Source: Gloeobacter kilaueensis JS1 (GTDB lineage Bacteria > Cyanobacteriota > Cyanobacteriia > Gloeobacterales > Gloeobacteraceae). From it: 64,000 nucleotides of DNA. Both the position numbers and the translations under genes were made by a program. The DNA is taken from assembly GCF_000484535.1 (NCBI RefSeq), contig NC_022600.1:3162001-3226000 (forward strand), given 5' to 3'. The notes beneath the pieces were generated by a model. It saw nothing but the letters and a program-made list of their open reading frames with translations, had not been told where the DNA came from and made no database searches. Positions 25,961-35,954 of the stretch are shown in pieces (position 1 is the stretch's first letter; each line of letters starts with the position of its first letter).

Positions 25961-26767
25961 ATGGTCAATCTTCGCCGAATCCTGGATCGAGGAACGCTTC
26001 TGCAGATCCTGGTATTGACCGCAGCAGCGGTGGTCGTCGGGGCTTTTGGTCTCTGGCTTGGTAGCTGTACAGGCTGGCTATTGCCGGTGGCGGCGAGTGC
26101 TGAGGCGCAGGCTGTCGATGGCTTGTTTCGGCTGGAGTTGACGCTCGCGGCGATAGTCGCCGGTTCGGTTCTGGCCCTTGTCCTCTATATGGCGATTGCC
26201 TTCAGGCGGGCGGGCGAAGATACCAGTGACGGTCCGAATATTCAGGACAACGAGCGGCTGCAGCAGCTATGGACGTTGCTCCCGGTGGTGCTGGTGGCGT
26301 TTTTGACGGTGTACGGCTATCAGGTCTACCGCCAGCTCATCGTCACCACTCCCCTCAACTTTGGTCACGCCCACCCACTGGTCGCCCCAGAAGCACAGTT
26401 GTCCAGTGGTCCAGCCCCGATTCAGATCGAGGTGGTCGCCCACCAGTGGGGCTGGACGTTCTTCTACCCCGGCCACCCGGCCAAGAGCGAACTGCACCTG
26501 CCCGCCGGTCAGCAGGTCAATCTCACGATGCGCTCCGAGGACGTAATTCACGGTTTCTGGATACCCGCTTTTCGGCTCAAGCAGGACGTGATCCCAGGCC
26601 GGACGATCCCCTTGAACTTGCGGCCCCTGCGCGTTGGTCGCTACGTGCTCGAATGCACGCAGTTGTGCGGTCTTTACCACGGAGCGATGCGCGCTCGGGT
26701 GGTGGTCGAGCTACCCGAGGACTACGAGCGCTGGCTCGATTCGACTCCAGGAGCAAGCGGACGATGA
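25961..26767 (+). CDS. ctaC: Cytochrome c oxidase subunit II with CuA site
   Basis: A 268-residue protein with two N-terminal TM helices (about 12-38 and 52-78) and a periplasmic cupredoxin domain. The CuA motif is complete: ECTQLCGLYHGAM has both Cys, the His and the Met, with the upstream His in DVIHGF. The electron-entry Trp cluster is QWGWTFFY. This subunit takes electrons from a soluble donor such as cytochrome c or plastocyanin-type proteins. It overlaps subunit I by 4 bp. Confidence 0.94.
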   Translation: MVNLRRILDRGTLLQILVLTAAAVVVGAFGLWLGSCTGWLLPVAASAEAQAVDGLFRLELTLAAIVAGSVLALVLYMAIAFRRAGEDTSDGPNIQDNERLQQLWTLLPVVLVAFLTVYGYQVYRQLIVTTPLNFGHAHPLVAPEAQLSSGPAPIQIEVVAHQWGWTFFYPGHPAKSELHLPAGQQVNLTMRSEDVIHGFWIPAFRLKQDVIPGRTIPLNLRPLRVGRYVLECTQLCGLYHGAMRARVVVELPEDYERWLDSTPGASGR

Positions 26768-28419
26768 CGAGCCTTGCCGGTCAAAGTAGCGAGGAGCGCC
26801 AGCCCGTCACTGGCAGCAACTGGCGTGTCTACTTCAGCTTCAGCACCGACCACAAGGTGATCGGCATCCAGTATCTGGTGACCACCTTCTGCTTCTATCT
26901 GGTGGGCGGTTTGATGGCGATGTTGATTCGGGCGGAACTGGCGACGGCGAACCTCAATCTCGTCTCCCCCGCCACCTACAACGGCCTGTTTACCCTGCAC
27001 GCGACGATCATGATTTTTTTGTGGGTGATCCCGGCCTCGGTCGGGATGGGCAACTATCTGGTGCCTCTGATGATCGGGGCGGAGGACATGGCCTTTCCGA
27101 GGCTGAACGCAGCGAGTTTCTGGATCATCCCGGTAGCGGGGCTGCTATTGCTGTCGAGCTATCTATTGCCTGGAGGACCGGCCCAATCCGGCTGGTGGTC
27201 CTACCCGCCTGTCAGTCTGCAGGCGGCTCCCGGTCTTTTGCCTGCAGGCGAACTGATCTGGATCGTGAGCGTCGTGCTTTTGGGCATCTCGTCGCTGCTG
27301 GCTGCCTTTAACCTGATGTCCACCATCCTTGCGATGCGGGTGGAGGGGATGACGCTGTTTCGGATGCCGGTGTTTGTCTGGAACATGCTGGTCGTCTCGA
27401 TGATGACCCTGCTGGGGGTGCCGGTGCTCACCGCCGCTCTGGTATTGCTTGCCTTCGACCTGACGGCGGGAACGGGCTTTTTTAACCCGGCAAGAGGCGG
27501 CGATCCGCTCGTCTACCAGCACATGTTCTGGTTCTACTCGCACCCTGCTGTCTACATCATGTTCTTACCGGCGGCGGGAATGGTGAGCGAAATCCTGCCC
27601 ACTTTCAGCCGCGAGCCGCTCTTTGGCTACCGGACGATCGTGATCTCCACAGTGGCGATCGCGGTGATCGGCTTTTCGGTCTGGGTGCATCACATGTTCG
27701 CCTCCGGTACCCCCGATTGGGTGCGTCTGTTCTTTATGGTCACCTCGATGACGATCGCCGTACCTACCGGTCTCAAAGTCTTCAACTGGATAGCGACGAT
27801 GTGGCGAGGCCGGTTGTGGCTCACCGCACCGATGCTCTTTGCGATGGGCTTTGTGGTCATGTTCGTGATGGGCGGGGTGACCGGGATCATGCTTGCCACA
27901 GTACCGGTAGATATTCATGTCAGCAACACCTACTTCGTCGTTGCCCACCTGCACTACGTTTTGTTCGGGGCAAGCGTGCTCGGGTTGTACGCGGGTATCT
28001 ACTACTGGTTTCCAAAGATGACGGGCCGGATCATGAGCGAAGCGCTGGGCAAGCTGCATTTCTGGCTGACGATCGCGGGGCTGAACCTGGCGTTTTTGCC
28101 GATGCACGCAGTCGGGCTGCTTGGGATGCCCCGGCGGGTGGCGGTGTATCTTCCTGAATTTCAGAACCTGAACGTGTTTATCAGCCTCGGGGGCTTTTTG
28201 CTGGGCATCTCGACGCTGCCTTTTATCTTCAACGCCGTCTTCAGCTGGCTGGTGGGCAAAGAAGCAGGGGACGATCCCTGGCGCTCCCACGGTCTGGAGT
28301 GGCTGACCAGCTCACCCCCGCCCGTCAAAAATTTCACCGCACCGCCAAAGATTACCGCTGGTCCCTACGAGTACGGCATCCTCGGCAAGGGGGCCGGTCC
28401 TGTCGATCCGTCCAGGTAA
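26764..28419 (+). CDS. ctaD: Cytochrome c oxidase subunit I (A2-type heme-copper oxidase)
   Basis: A 551-residue twelve-helix subunit. Heme and CuB ligands are visible: LHATIMIF, the Tyr-crosslinked CuB His in YSHPAVYIM, HH in VHHMFASG, and the paired His of AHLHYVLFG. The YSHPxVY form in place of GHPEVY places it in the A2 class. The K-channel Lys lies in VPTGLKVFNW. The start MTSLAGQ at 26764 overlaps the subunit II stop. No subunit III follows in this operon; the next gene is a stress-protein-like ORF. Confidence 0.94.
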   Translation: MTSLAGQSSEERQPVTGSNWRVYFSFSTDHKVIGIQYLVTTFCFYLVGGLMAMLIRAELATANLNLVSPATYNGLFTLHATIMIFLWVIPASVGMGNYLVPLMIGAEDMAFPRLNAASFWIIPVAGLLLLSSYLLPGGPAQSGWWSYPPVSLQAAPGLLPAGELIWIVSVVLLGISSLLAAFNLMSTILAMRVEGMTLFRMPVFVWNMLVVSMMTLLGVPVLTAALVLLAFDLTAGTGFFNPARGGDPLVYQHMFWFYSHPAVYIMFLPAAGMVSEILPTFSREPLFGYRTIVISTVAIAVIGFSVWVHHMFASGTPDWVRLFFMVTSMTIAVPTGLKVFNWIATMWRGRLWLTAPMLFAMGFVVMFVMGGVTGIMLATVPVDIHVSNTYFVVAHLHYVLFGASVLGLYAGIYYWFPKMTGRIMSEALGKLHFWLTIAGLNLAFLPMHAVGLLGMPRRVAVYLPEFQNLNVFISLGGFLLGISTLPFIFNAVFSWLVGKEAGDDPWRSHGLEWLTSSPPPVKNFTAPPKITAGPYEYGILGKGAGPVDPSR

Positions 28420-28432
28420 GAGTCGAGGAAAG

Positions 28433-28990
28433 ATGGAAAATCCTCAAATTCGCGGCATCGCGACATTCAGCGACAGACAGCAGGCCGAGGGGGCCGTTGC
28501 CCGCCTGCAGCACCTGGGCTTCGACCCCGAGCGGTTCGTGGTCGTCGATTCGGCGGAATCTCTGGGCAAAAAGCTGGCCGAGGGGGAGGTGCGCGACGAG
28601 ATCGCCCACCTGGCAGGCTCAGCACTTTTAGGCGGACTTGCGGTCGGGGCGGCGGTCGGGGCAGGTGGCGGGTTGCTCGTCGCCGTCGCCGCTCTGTGGC
28701 TGCCCAAAATTCAACCCGGACCCGTGCTGAGCGGTGTGTGGATTGCTGCAGCGACGAGCCTGGCCGGGGCAATCGTCGGAGCGGCAACTGGCAGCCTCGC
28801 TGCTGCCCTGGCCAACCTGGGCATCCCCAATACGAGGGCAGAAGCTTACCGGCAGGCGATTGCCTGGGGCGGGGCAGTGTTGTTGATGGACGACACGCCC
28901 CGCAGGATCCGCCGGGCCCGGCGGGCTCTCAAAGTAGCGGGCTTTTCGCAGGTCGATAAAATCCTCGAACCTGGCAGCTCAGTGCTCTAG
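28433..28990 (+). CDS. YflT/GSP17M-like protein with glycine-rich hydrophobic core
   Basis: A 185-residue protein. The N-terminal about 45 residues (IRGIATFSDRQQAEGAVARL then LGFDPERFVVVD) match the general-stress 17M/YflT type alpha-beta module. Two Gly/Ala-rich hydrophobic segments follow (about 63-90 and 98-130), resembling glycine-zipper membrane segments. The C-terminus has a second alpha-beta module. It lies 13 bp after ctaD and 17 bp before the NADH dehydrogenase gene, so it belongs to the oxidase operon. Its function is not established. Confidence 0.72.
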   Translation: MENPQIRGIATFSDRQQAEGAVARLQHLGFDPERFVVVDSAESLGKKLAEGEVRDEIAHLAGSALLGGLAVGAAVGAGGGLLVAVAALWLPKIQPGPVLSGVWIAAATSLAGAIVGAATGSLAAALANLGIPNTRAEAYRQAIAWGGAVLLMDDTPRRIRRARRALKVAGFSQVDKILEPGSSVL

Positions 28991-29007
28991 ACCCTACAGG
29001 AGGCTCT

Positions 29008-30341
29008 ATGCGCTCATCTCAGCAACCGACGTTGATCTTAGGCGGCGGTTTTACCGGTCTATTTGCGGCCCTACACCTCAGCCACCGCAACTATCCCCGA
29101 CCAATTATCTTGATCGACGACGCAGAGCGCTTTGTCTTCAAACCGCTCCTCTACGAGTACCTGAGCGGTGAGATGAGCAGCGATCAAGTCTGTCCGCTTT
29201 TCAGTGAATTGCTCGAACACCGGGGCGTGACCTTTGTTCAAGGCTGCGTGAACAATATTGACCTCACCGGACGGCGTGTCCGGCTGGCAGAGGGAACGGA
29301 GTACGGCTACGAGTACCTGGTGCTGGGTCTGGGAAGCACGACCGGCTACTTCGGTGTGCCGGGAGCCCAGCAAAACACTTTCGCTTTTCGGACCGGCGAG
29401 GACGCACTGCTGCTTGCCCGTCACCTGCGCGATTGCCTGCAGCGGGCGAGCCAGACCAGCGACAGGGCTGAGCGGCGCAAGCTCCTGAGCGTCGCGGTTG
29501 TGGGCGGCGGACCGAGCGGTGTCGAGCTGGCGGCTACCCTCGGAGATCTGCTGCCCCAGTGGTACGAGCCCCTGGGAGGCGATCCGCGCGAGTTGCAGAT
29601 TGTACTGATCAACCACGGCAAGATGCTCCTCGAAGGCGACATCAACAGCAAGCTGCGCTCAGCCGCGACAGAGGCGCTGGCCAGCCGCCGCGCTCCCGTC
29701 CGGTTGCAGCTGGTACGGCGGTGGTCGAGGTGCAGCCGGGCCAGGTGGCCCTTCAGCCCGCAGACCAGGATCAACTTCGGTGGCTGGCAGCCCAGACCGT
29801 GATCTGGACTGCTGGGACCGCCACACCGGAACTTGTCCGCGCACTGCCGGTGAGCGAGCACAACCGCGACCATCGCGGCCAGTTGCGCGTCAACGAGGCG
29901 CTGCAGTTGCCGGAATACGCCGAGGTTTTTTGCGGCGGCGACTGCGCCGTCGATTACCAGTCTGCTGCTCACAACGGCCATCGCCAGGACTACGAACCGC
30001 ACGAGGCGGACCGGAACAAAAGCCACGGCCAGGCCAGACCGCTCCCTTCCACTGCCCAGGTCGCCTACCAGCAGGGTGCCGGTATCGCCGAGAATCTGGT
30101 GCGCCTGGCGGAAGGCAAACCGCTGCAGCCGGTGGCTGTCAACTTGCGAGGCTCGCTTTTGAAACTGGGCCTGGGGGAGAGCGCCGCCGAAATCTACGAT
30201 CGCATCGAGATCAAGGGCAAAATTGGCCACCTGATCCGCCAGGGAACCTATCTGGAGCTGTTGCCCGACATCAGCCACGACTTTAAGGTGACCCTCGAAT
30301 GGATCACAGACGGCATCCTCTCGCGCTTTGCCGGTAGCTGA
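29008..30341 (+). pseudogene. Type II NADH dehydrogenase with a mid-gene frameshift
   Basis: The first frame starts at 29008 with the FAD-binding LILGGGFTGLFAAL, then FVFKPLLYEYLSGEM, and the NAD-binding VAVVGGGPSGVELA. Homology to the intact paralogue at 38563-39816 then jumps to another frame near 29690-29715 and continues to 30341 (VIWTAGTATPEL, EVFCGGDCA, AQVAYQQGAGIAENL). The change of frame fits the loss of one base. As read, it would give a truncated protein ending at 29802 without the C-terminal membrane-binding part. Either it is a recent pseudogene or there is a sequencing error. It is the last gene of the CuA oxidase operon. Confidence 0.85.
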
Positions 30342-30352
30342 TCCACCTGCTC

Positions 30353-30760
30353 CTACGTCTCAACCACCTGGGTCGAGAGGCCGCTCAGGGTACCCTTTCG
30401 GTTGCGACCGACTATGTAGATGTCAGCCTCCGTATCGCCTACCCGGTACACCTGCACATCGTTCAAGTTCTGCTCGATCGTCTGAACGAGGTGCCGGAAG
30501 CGGGCGGCTGTCTGCTGTTCCTCGGGGCCGTACCAATCTTCTTCGCGGCAGGCCGAGCTGAAGAACTCTCGAAGGGCCAGCTTTCTTACACGCATCCCGG
30601 TAGCATGGCCGGTGCGCTTCAACAGTTGGGCAGAATCGATCGTCGCAACCGGCCAACGGAGGGCACGAAAAGGCGCTTCCGACTCACTGATAAATATGAG
30701 CCCAGCAGCGGCCTCCTGCAAAAGCGCCGCTGGATCGTCGGCGGATTGTTCCTCGCTCAT
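30353..30760 (-). CDS. nuiA: Nuclease A inhibitor-like protein
   Basis: A 135-residue acidic protein starting MSEEQSADD. It shares the NuiA pattern: an N-terminal helix, then ISESEAPF, an FF...W stretch (REFFSSACREEDWYGPEE), and a C-terminal DVQVYRVG...ADIYIVGR...LSGLSTQVVET. NuiA inhibits the sugar-nonspecific NucA nuclease in Anabaena by inserting its C-terminal region into the active site. No NucA gene is in this window, and many NuiA-like proteins have no known partner. Confidence 0.8.
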   Translation of the reverse strand: MSEEQSADDPAALLQEAAAGLIFISESEAPFRALRWPVATIDSAQLLKRTGHATGMRVRKLALREFFSSACREEDWYGPEEQQTAARFRHLVQTIEQNLNDVQVYRVGDTEADIYIVGRNRKGTLSGLSTQVVET

Positions 30761-30824
30761 CGTCAACTTGATACTTTTGAGGCCAGGATAATGCAATTGC
30801 CTGTATCTGACGACGGAAGCTCTC

Positions 30825-31427
30825 TTGAACCTCTACCTCATCCGCCACGGCGAGACGCGCCTCAGCGAAGAGCGGCGCTTTTGCGGCAGTACCGACCCGC
30901 CTCTCAGCACCACCGGCGTGAGCAACGTCGAAAAACTGGCCCACTGGCTTGCTGCCCACCAACCACTGCCCGACATCGTGTTTACAAGTCCCCTGCAGCG
31001 CGCCCGCCGGACGGCTGAACTGCTAGAACCTCTCTGGCCCGCTGCAACCGTCCAGGTCGAACCCAGGGTAGCTGAGACCGACTTTGGGGCGTGGGAAGGA
31101 TGGAGCGGCGATCAGATCCAGCAAGAAGACCCGGCAAGATTTGCCCGCTGGATGGCGGACCCCCTTTCCTTCCAGCCGCCGGGCGGCGAATCGGTGGCTG
31201 AGCTTCTTGTCCGGGTGGAATCTTTTTTGAACGAATTGCTCGCTCGTCCTGCCGATAAAAACGTCGCCATTGTCTGCCATGGTGGTGTGATTCGAGCATT
31301 TTTGCTCGTGGCTCTGGGATTGCCTGCGCACCTGTTCTGGCACTTCAATCCCCCCTGGGCTTCGGTAAGTCTCCTGCAAATGAGTGATCCAATTCGCAGG
31401 CTGCACTTTCTCGGTCAGCGTGGCTAG
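30825..31427 (+). CDS. Histidine phosphatase family protein (phosphoglycerate mutase-like)
   Basis: A 200-residue branch-1 histidine phosphatase. It has the phospho-acceptor motif LIRHGET at the N-terminus, a second Arg in TSPLQRARRTAELL, the Glu in ETDFGAWEGW, and the second His in VCHGGVIRAFL. It most resembles CobC/alpha-ribazole phosphatase and broad-specificity phosphatases. The exact substrate cannot be assigned. The start is TTG at 30825, because the RHG motif requires an N-terminus here and no ATG is available. Confidence 0.88.
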   Translation: MNLYLIRHGETRLSEERRFCGSTDPPLSTTGVSNVEKLAHWLAAHQPLPDIVFTSPLQRARRTAELLEPLWPAATVQVEPRVAETDFGAWEGWSGDQIQQEDPARFARWMADPLSFQPPGGESVAELLVRVESFLNELLARPADKNVAIVCHGGVIRAFLLVALGLPAHLFWHFNPPWASVSLLQMSDPIRRLHFLGQRG

Positions 31428-33273
31428 ATCATCAATTCAGCCCCTGGAGTCGCGCTCACCCGTCATCTTTGCGACCTGCGTAACCTCATACACCCGCTGC
31501 CCACAATAACGAGATGTAAAGTGTTTTGCGCATTACCGACTTGTCCCTGAAGACTCTACCTATAATGCGAGCGCCACACTTGCCCCGGTGATATCATGCT
31601 TTTCCATCGCACTGCTGCCCTGTTGAGCATTGCTACTCTGCTTATCCAGGCCCAGGTTCTTTCTGCCCCGCTGCCGGTTGTTGCCGTAAAGAGCTCACCG
31701 CCAGTGGTGCCCTCCTCGGCTGAACGACTCAGTACAGCTCGCAAGCAGTACGGCCAGTTGCCTGTGAGCTTCGAGCCGAATGTCGGTCAAGCACCTGCTG
31801 CTGTGCGCTTCCTTGCTCGTACAGGCGGTTATAGAGTAGCCTTGCTGCCCACAGAGATGCTGTTTGCTTTCCAGTCCGCTACACCAGGCTTGACTAAAGA
31901 CAAGGGCGCACTCCAACCGTCCCACTTGAGCACAAAGACAAAGACAGCACTCGTGCAGATGCAACTGGTGGGAGCAGATAGCCAGGCACAGCTAGAAGGA
32001 ATCGACGCTCTACCGGGTAAGGTCAACTATCTAAAAGGCAACGACCCGAGCCAGTGGCGCACTGATGTGGCAACTTATGGTCGTGTGAAAAGCAAGAGTG
32101 TGTATCCTGGCATCGACTTGATTTACCACAGCGAGTATGGGCAGCTGGAGTACGACTTTGTAGTAGCACCCCATGCTGACCCTGGACGCATTCGTTTACG
32201 ATTCAGTGGAGCAAAGCGCGTTTTCATCGACAAGCAAGGTGGGCTGGTGGTCGAGAGCGAAGCAGGCCAGATGCGGCAGCTGCCTCCAACAGTCTATGAG
32301 TACGACTCCGGCAACAAGAGACAACTGCAGGGACGGTATGTGCAACTAAACCATCAAACGGTTGGCTTTTCGGTAGTCGGTCACAACCAGAGTAGAAAGC
32401 TGGTTATCGACCCCGTTCTGGCTTACTCTAGCTACCTTGGAGGCGGAAGTTTCGAGAGTAGTTACGGCGTAGCGGTGGACGAAGCAGGTAACGCTTATGT
32501 AAGTGGGTATACCTTTTCAGCTGATTTTCCGACTACATCCGATGCACCACAAACTCAATCTAGTGGTGACTACGAAGCTTTTGTGGCAAAGCTGAACGCA
32601 ACAGGAACTGCCCTGGTCTACTCTACTTATCTGGGAGGAGGAGGCTCCGATCTCAGCTATGGCGTAGCGGTAGACAGAGCTGGCAATGCTTACGTAAGCG
32701 GACTCACTCAATCAACCAACTTCCCGACCACAACCGGCGCGCTGCAGACCCAATTGAGGGGTCCAGAGGACGTATTCATAACCAAAGTGAATGCAGCGGG
32801 TACTGCTCTGGTCTACTCTACCTATCTGGGAGGCAGCGACTACGATTACAGCTATGGTATAGCTATTGATACTACCGGTAATGCCTACCTGACTGGAAAT
32901 ACTAGTTCGCCTGACTTCCCGACCACGTCTGATGCAGCTAAAACTCAATTGAGCGGTGCCGGAGACGCATTTGTAACGAAGCTGAACGCGACTGGAACTA
33001 CTCTTACGTACTCTACTTTCCTAGGAGGTAAAGACATCGATATTGGCAACAGTATAGCAGTGGATAGAGCAGGTAACGCTTACGTAACTGGACTCACTTA
33101 CTCAACTGACTTTCCAACAACATCTGATGCGCCGCAAAGCCAGTTTGGTGGAGGGGACTACGATGCATTTGTGGCGAAACTGAGTGCAGCAGGTACTGCT
33201 TTGGTCTACTCCACCTATCTAGGAGGCAAGGGTAGGGACGAAGGCTTTGGCATTGCGGTGGACAGGACGGCTA

Positions 33274-34569
33274 GTGCAGGTGGGCTGAGTCAGTCTGGTA
33301 GTTTGTAGGCAGGATTTCGGTAACCACTCATGCCTGGACCCAAACCACCCGCTCTGGTACTTGCTGAAGATGTCCGCTCAGCTCTGCAGAAATTCTCAAC
33401 CAAACACAGCACCCCCCAACAGCTAGCCTGGAGAGCCAAACTCATTCTTGGTTGCGCCGACGGCCTCAATAACTCCCAGGTGGCACACGCTCACGACACG
33501 GACCCCGATGCCGTGCGCTTTTGGCGCAGCCGCTGGCTGGCTGTTGCGGCCATCCCACTGCCAGATCTCAGCATTGAGGAGCGACTGGCCGATGCCCCCA
33601 GAGCAGGCAAGAAGTCTGCTATTAGCCCGGAGCAGTTTTGTCAGATTGTCGCTCTAGCGTGTGAAGCGCCAGAAAAATCAGGCCGCCCGATTACTCAGTG
33701 GTCTGGCAGCGAAATCGCCAAAGAAATCGTGGCCCGTGGCATCCTGCCTTCAATTTCGCCGCGTCATGCCTTGCGCCTACTCAAAAAGGGGATCTCCAAC
33801 CCCACCGCGTCCGGGGCTGGCTCACCGCGCTAAAAGACGAGAACTTTGAACCTAAAGTGCAGCACATCTGCGCACTTTACCAACAGGCACCCGCCCTGCA
33901 AGCGGCGGGAGAAGTAGTTTTCAGCAGTGATGAAATGACCGCAGTGCAAGCACTGGAGCGTCTGCATCCAGACAAGCCAATGCGGCCAGGAGCGCCTGAG
34001 AAGCAGGAGTTTGAGTACATTCGTCACGGCACGCTGTCTCTGATTATTCATCGGGAGGTGGCCAGTGGCCAACTTGTCGCGCCGTTTGCCGCTCCCACCC
34101 GTGCAGAAGAAGACTTCGCTCTTTCTTTGGTGCTGGCGATGGGCACCCGTCCTGAGGCTGTGCGCTGGCACTTTGTGGTGGACAATCTCAACATTCATCA
34201 GTCTGAGTTGCTGGTGCGGTTAGTCGCTGCTGTGGAGGGTAGCTCTGAGAAGTTGGGGCGCAAAGGCAAAAGCGGCATCCTCAAGTCGATGGCCAGCCGA
34301 CAGGCATACCTGAGCGATCCGAAGCACCGAGTTGTTTTGCACTACACACCCAAACATGCCTCCTGGCTCAATCAAGTCGAGATGTGGCTATCGATCTTGG
34401 CACGCAAAGTGCTCAGGCGTAGCTCGTTCCGCTCAGTTGAGGAGTTGCGCGAGCGGGTGTGGGCCTTTATTGAGTATTACAACCTGGAATGGGCGAAGCC
34501 GTTCAAGTGGACCTACCAGGGCAAGCCTTTGCAGGTATGAACTACCAGCTCTTTTCAGCCCATCTGCAC
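33274..34569 (+). mobile_element. IS630-type insertion sequence, about 1296 bp, TA target duplication
   Basis: Imperfect terminal inverted repeats of about 29 bp (22 matches), beginning GTGCAG and ending CTGGTAGT, lie at 33274-33302 and the complement of 34541-34569. Both ends are flanked by TA, consistent with IS630/Tc1-type integration; the surrounding CTAG is also shared. The element is unrelated in sequence to the IS at 19630. Confidence 0.88.
33330..34540 (+). CDS. IS630-family transposase, two frames with a probable -1 shift
   Basis: Frame one (33330-33833) supplies the HTH half ([19 protein letters not shown] and ...[16 protein letters not shown]). Frame two supplies the DDE half: [22 protein letters not shown] and [14 protein letters not shown] -1 slip at CAAAAAG (33782-33788) produces the continuous family-typical [14 protein letters not shown] junction and a protein of about 400 residues. 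The slippery run is shorter than in the first IS, so mutation rather than programmed shifting is possible. Confidence 0.83.
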
Positions 34570-35338
34570 TAGCGCATACGTGGGTGGATTTACCACTTCA
34601 ACCAATTTTCCAACGACGCGTGACGTGCGTCAGCGCAGGTATGGTGGTGGTAGCGGCTTAACGGAAGGCGACGCGTTTGTGGCAAAGCTGAACAAAGCAG
34701 GCAAGACCTTGGTCTATTCCACTTACCTGGGAGGAGACAGTTCCGATTTCGGCTACGACATAGCTGTAGACAATCTGGGTAACGCCTACGTAAGTGGCTC
34801 TACCACCTCAAACAACTTTCCATTGGTTAACGAAATCTACTTCACCCTTAACGGCTTTGCAGGCTTCCTCAGCATATTGAACGCTACAGGCTCCGGCTTG
34901 ATTTTTTCTACTCTCCTTCCAGGCAACGTTGACTTTATTAGCGTAGCGCTGGACAGTACCGGCAATGCTTATGTAAGTGGGGAAACTGTGTCGCCGAGCT
35001 TCCCGATCACTCCCGGTGCCGTACAAGCAACACTCAATGGTGGAGACGATGCTTTCATCACCAAAATCAATCCTTCCACACCGCTTGTTACTGGCTTTTC
35101 TCCTGCTTCCGGTCCAGTGGGAACAGCAATTACCCTCACCGGCACGGGCTTTTCTAAGACTTCTTATGTCTACTTCACCAACGGCAAGAAGGCTCCCTTC
35201 ACCATCGTCTCGGACACCCAACTGGTCGTCACTGTTCCAACTGGGGCGACGACGGCCAAGATTGATGTTTACGTGCCCTTCGGTAAGGCGCAGAGTCCCA
35301 CTGCCTTCACTGTCACTCCCTGAAGACGCAAAGGCGGT

Positions 35339-35950
35339 TTAACCTTGCACTGCTGGCGATTGCCACAGGTACAGAAGCGCGAAGAGAATCAACCAGATTA
35401 CATCGACGAAGTGCCAGAAAAGCGAGGCGGCACTCAGGCCGAAGTGCTTCTCGGGGGTATAGAGCCCAGCGACGAACGAGCGGGCGAAGACACCCAGCTG
35501 GAGCAGGATGCCCACCAGGACGTGCAGGCCATGGAAGCCGGTGAGCAGATAAAAGGTCGAGCCGAACTGGCCGGTGGTGAGGCCAAAGGGCAGGCTGCGC
35601 CACTCGATCGCCTGACCGAGTAAAAAGTAGCCCCCCATCGCCGAGGTGAGCAGGAGCAAGCCCCGAAAGAGCGTGAGATTGTTGCGCTCGAGGGCTTTTT
35701 CAGCAAAGAAGATGACAAAGCTGCTGGAGACGAGGACGACGGTGTTGATCGCCGGGCGGATCACTTCGAGGCCGTCCACCCCTGCCGGGAGCCAGCGCGG
35801 GCTGGTGAGTCTCAGGGCAACGTAGGCAGCGAAGAATACAAAAAACAACATGCTCTCGGAGAGCAAAAGGATGGTGACGCCGAACATGCGATTGTCCGGC
35901 TCCTCGTGGTGGGCAGAAGCGATCGGGGCAGGTTGGGCAGGGGTATCCAT
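35339..35950 (-). CDS. ctaE: Heme-copper oxidase subunit III
   Basis: A 203-residue five-helix subunit III (short type). Helix features include FGVTILLLSESMLFFVFFAAY, the Glu in FFAEKALER, the paired His FHGLHVLVG, and FWHFVDVIWLILFALLYLW at the end. It is the last gene of a six-gene minus-strand operon and begins 4 bp after subunit I. It stabilises subunit I and assists proton uptake. Confidence 0.92.
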   Translation of the reverse strand: MDTPAQPAPIASAHHEEPDNRMFGVTILLLSESMLFFVFFAAYVALRLTSPRWLPAGVDGLEVIRPAINTVVLVSSSFVIFFAEKALERNNLTLFRGLLLLTSAMGGYFLLGQAIEWRSLPFGLTTGQFGSTFYLLTGFHGLHVLVGILLQLGVFARSFVAGLYTPEKHFGLSAASLFWHFVDVIWLILFALLYLWQSPAVQG

Positions 35951-35954
35951 ATAT

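Larger units (their letters stand above)
31596..35323 (+). pseudogene. Exported SBBP-repeat beta-propeller protein, split by an IS630-type element
   Basis: The 5' part (31596-33308) begins with a signal peptide (MLFHRTAALLSIATLLIQAQ...LSA). A conserved non-repeat domain with FEPNVGQAP and a DLIYHSEYGQLEYDF stretch follows, then SBBP repeats of about 50 residues (pattern YSTYLGG...GIAVD..GNAYVSG.T.S.DFPTT). The 3' part resumes at 34574 with further repeats and a C-terminal IPT/TIG-like domain (GFSPASGPVGTAITLTGTGF). Removing 33274-34571 (1298 bp) joins both into one frame of 809 residues. A TATAAT box at 31561 may belong to its promoter. The intact protein would be a surface or secreted repeat protein. 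Confidence 0.88.

Noticed and set aside
26269-26763. Open extension upstream of cytochrome oxidase subunit I in the same frame
   Set aside because: It overlaps subunit II in another frame, is Arg/Pro/Ser-rich shadow sequence, and the conserved subunit I begins at MTSLAGQ (26764) coupled by ATGA.
27565-28290. Antisense frame of 241 codons in the oxidase subunit I gene
   Set aside because: His/Pro/Gln/Arg-rich reverse image of membrane helices; a typical shadow of a GC-rich membrane protein gene.
31541-31566. Full sigma-70 promoter (TTGTCC ... TATAAT) before the SBBP gene
   Set aside because: The -10-like TATAAT at 31561 is good but the spacing to TTGTCC is only 14 nt; no better -35 was found, so only the -10 is mentioned with the gene.
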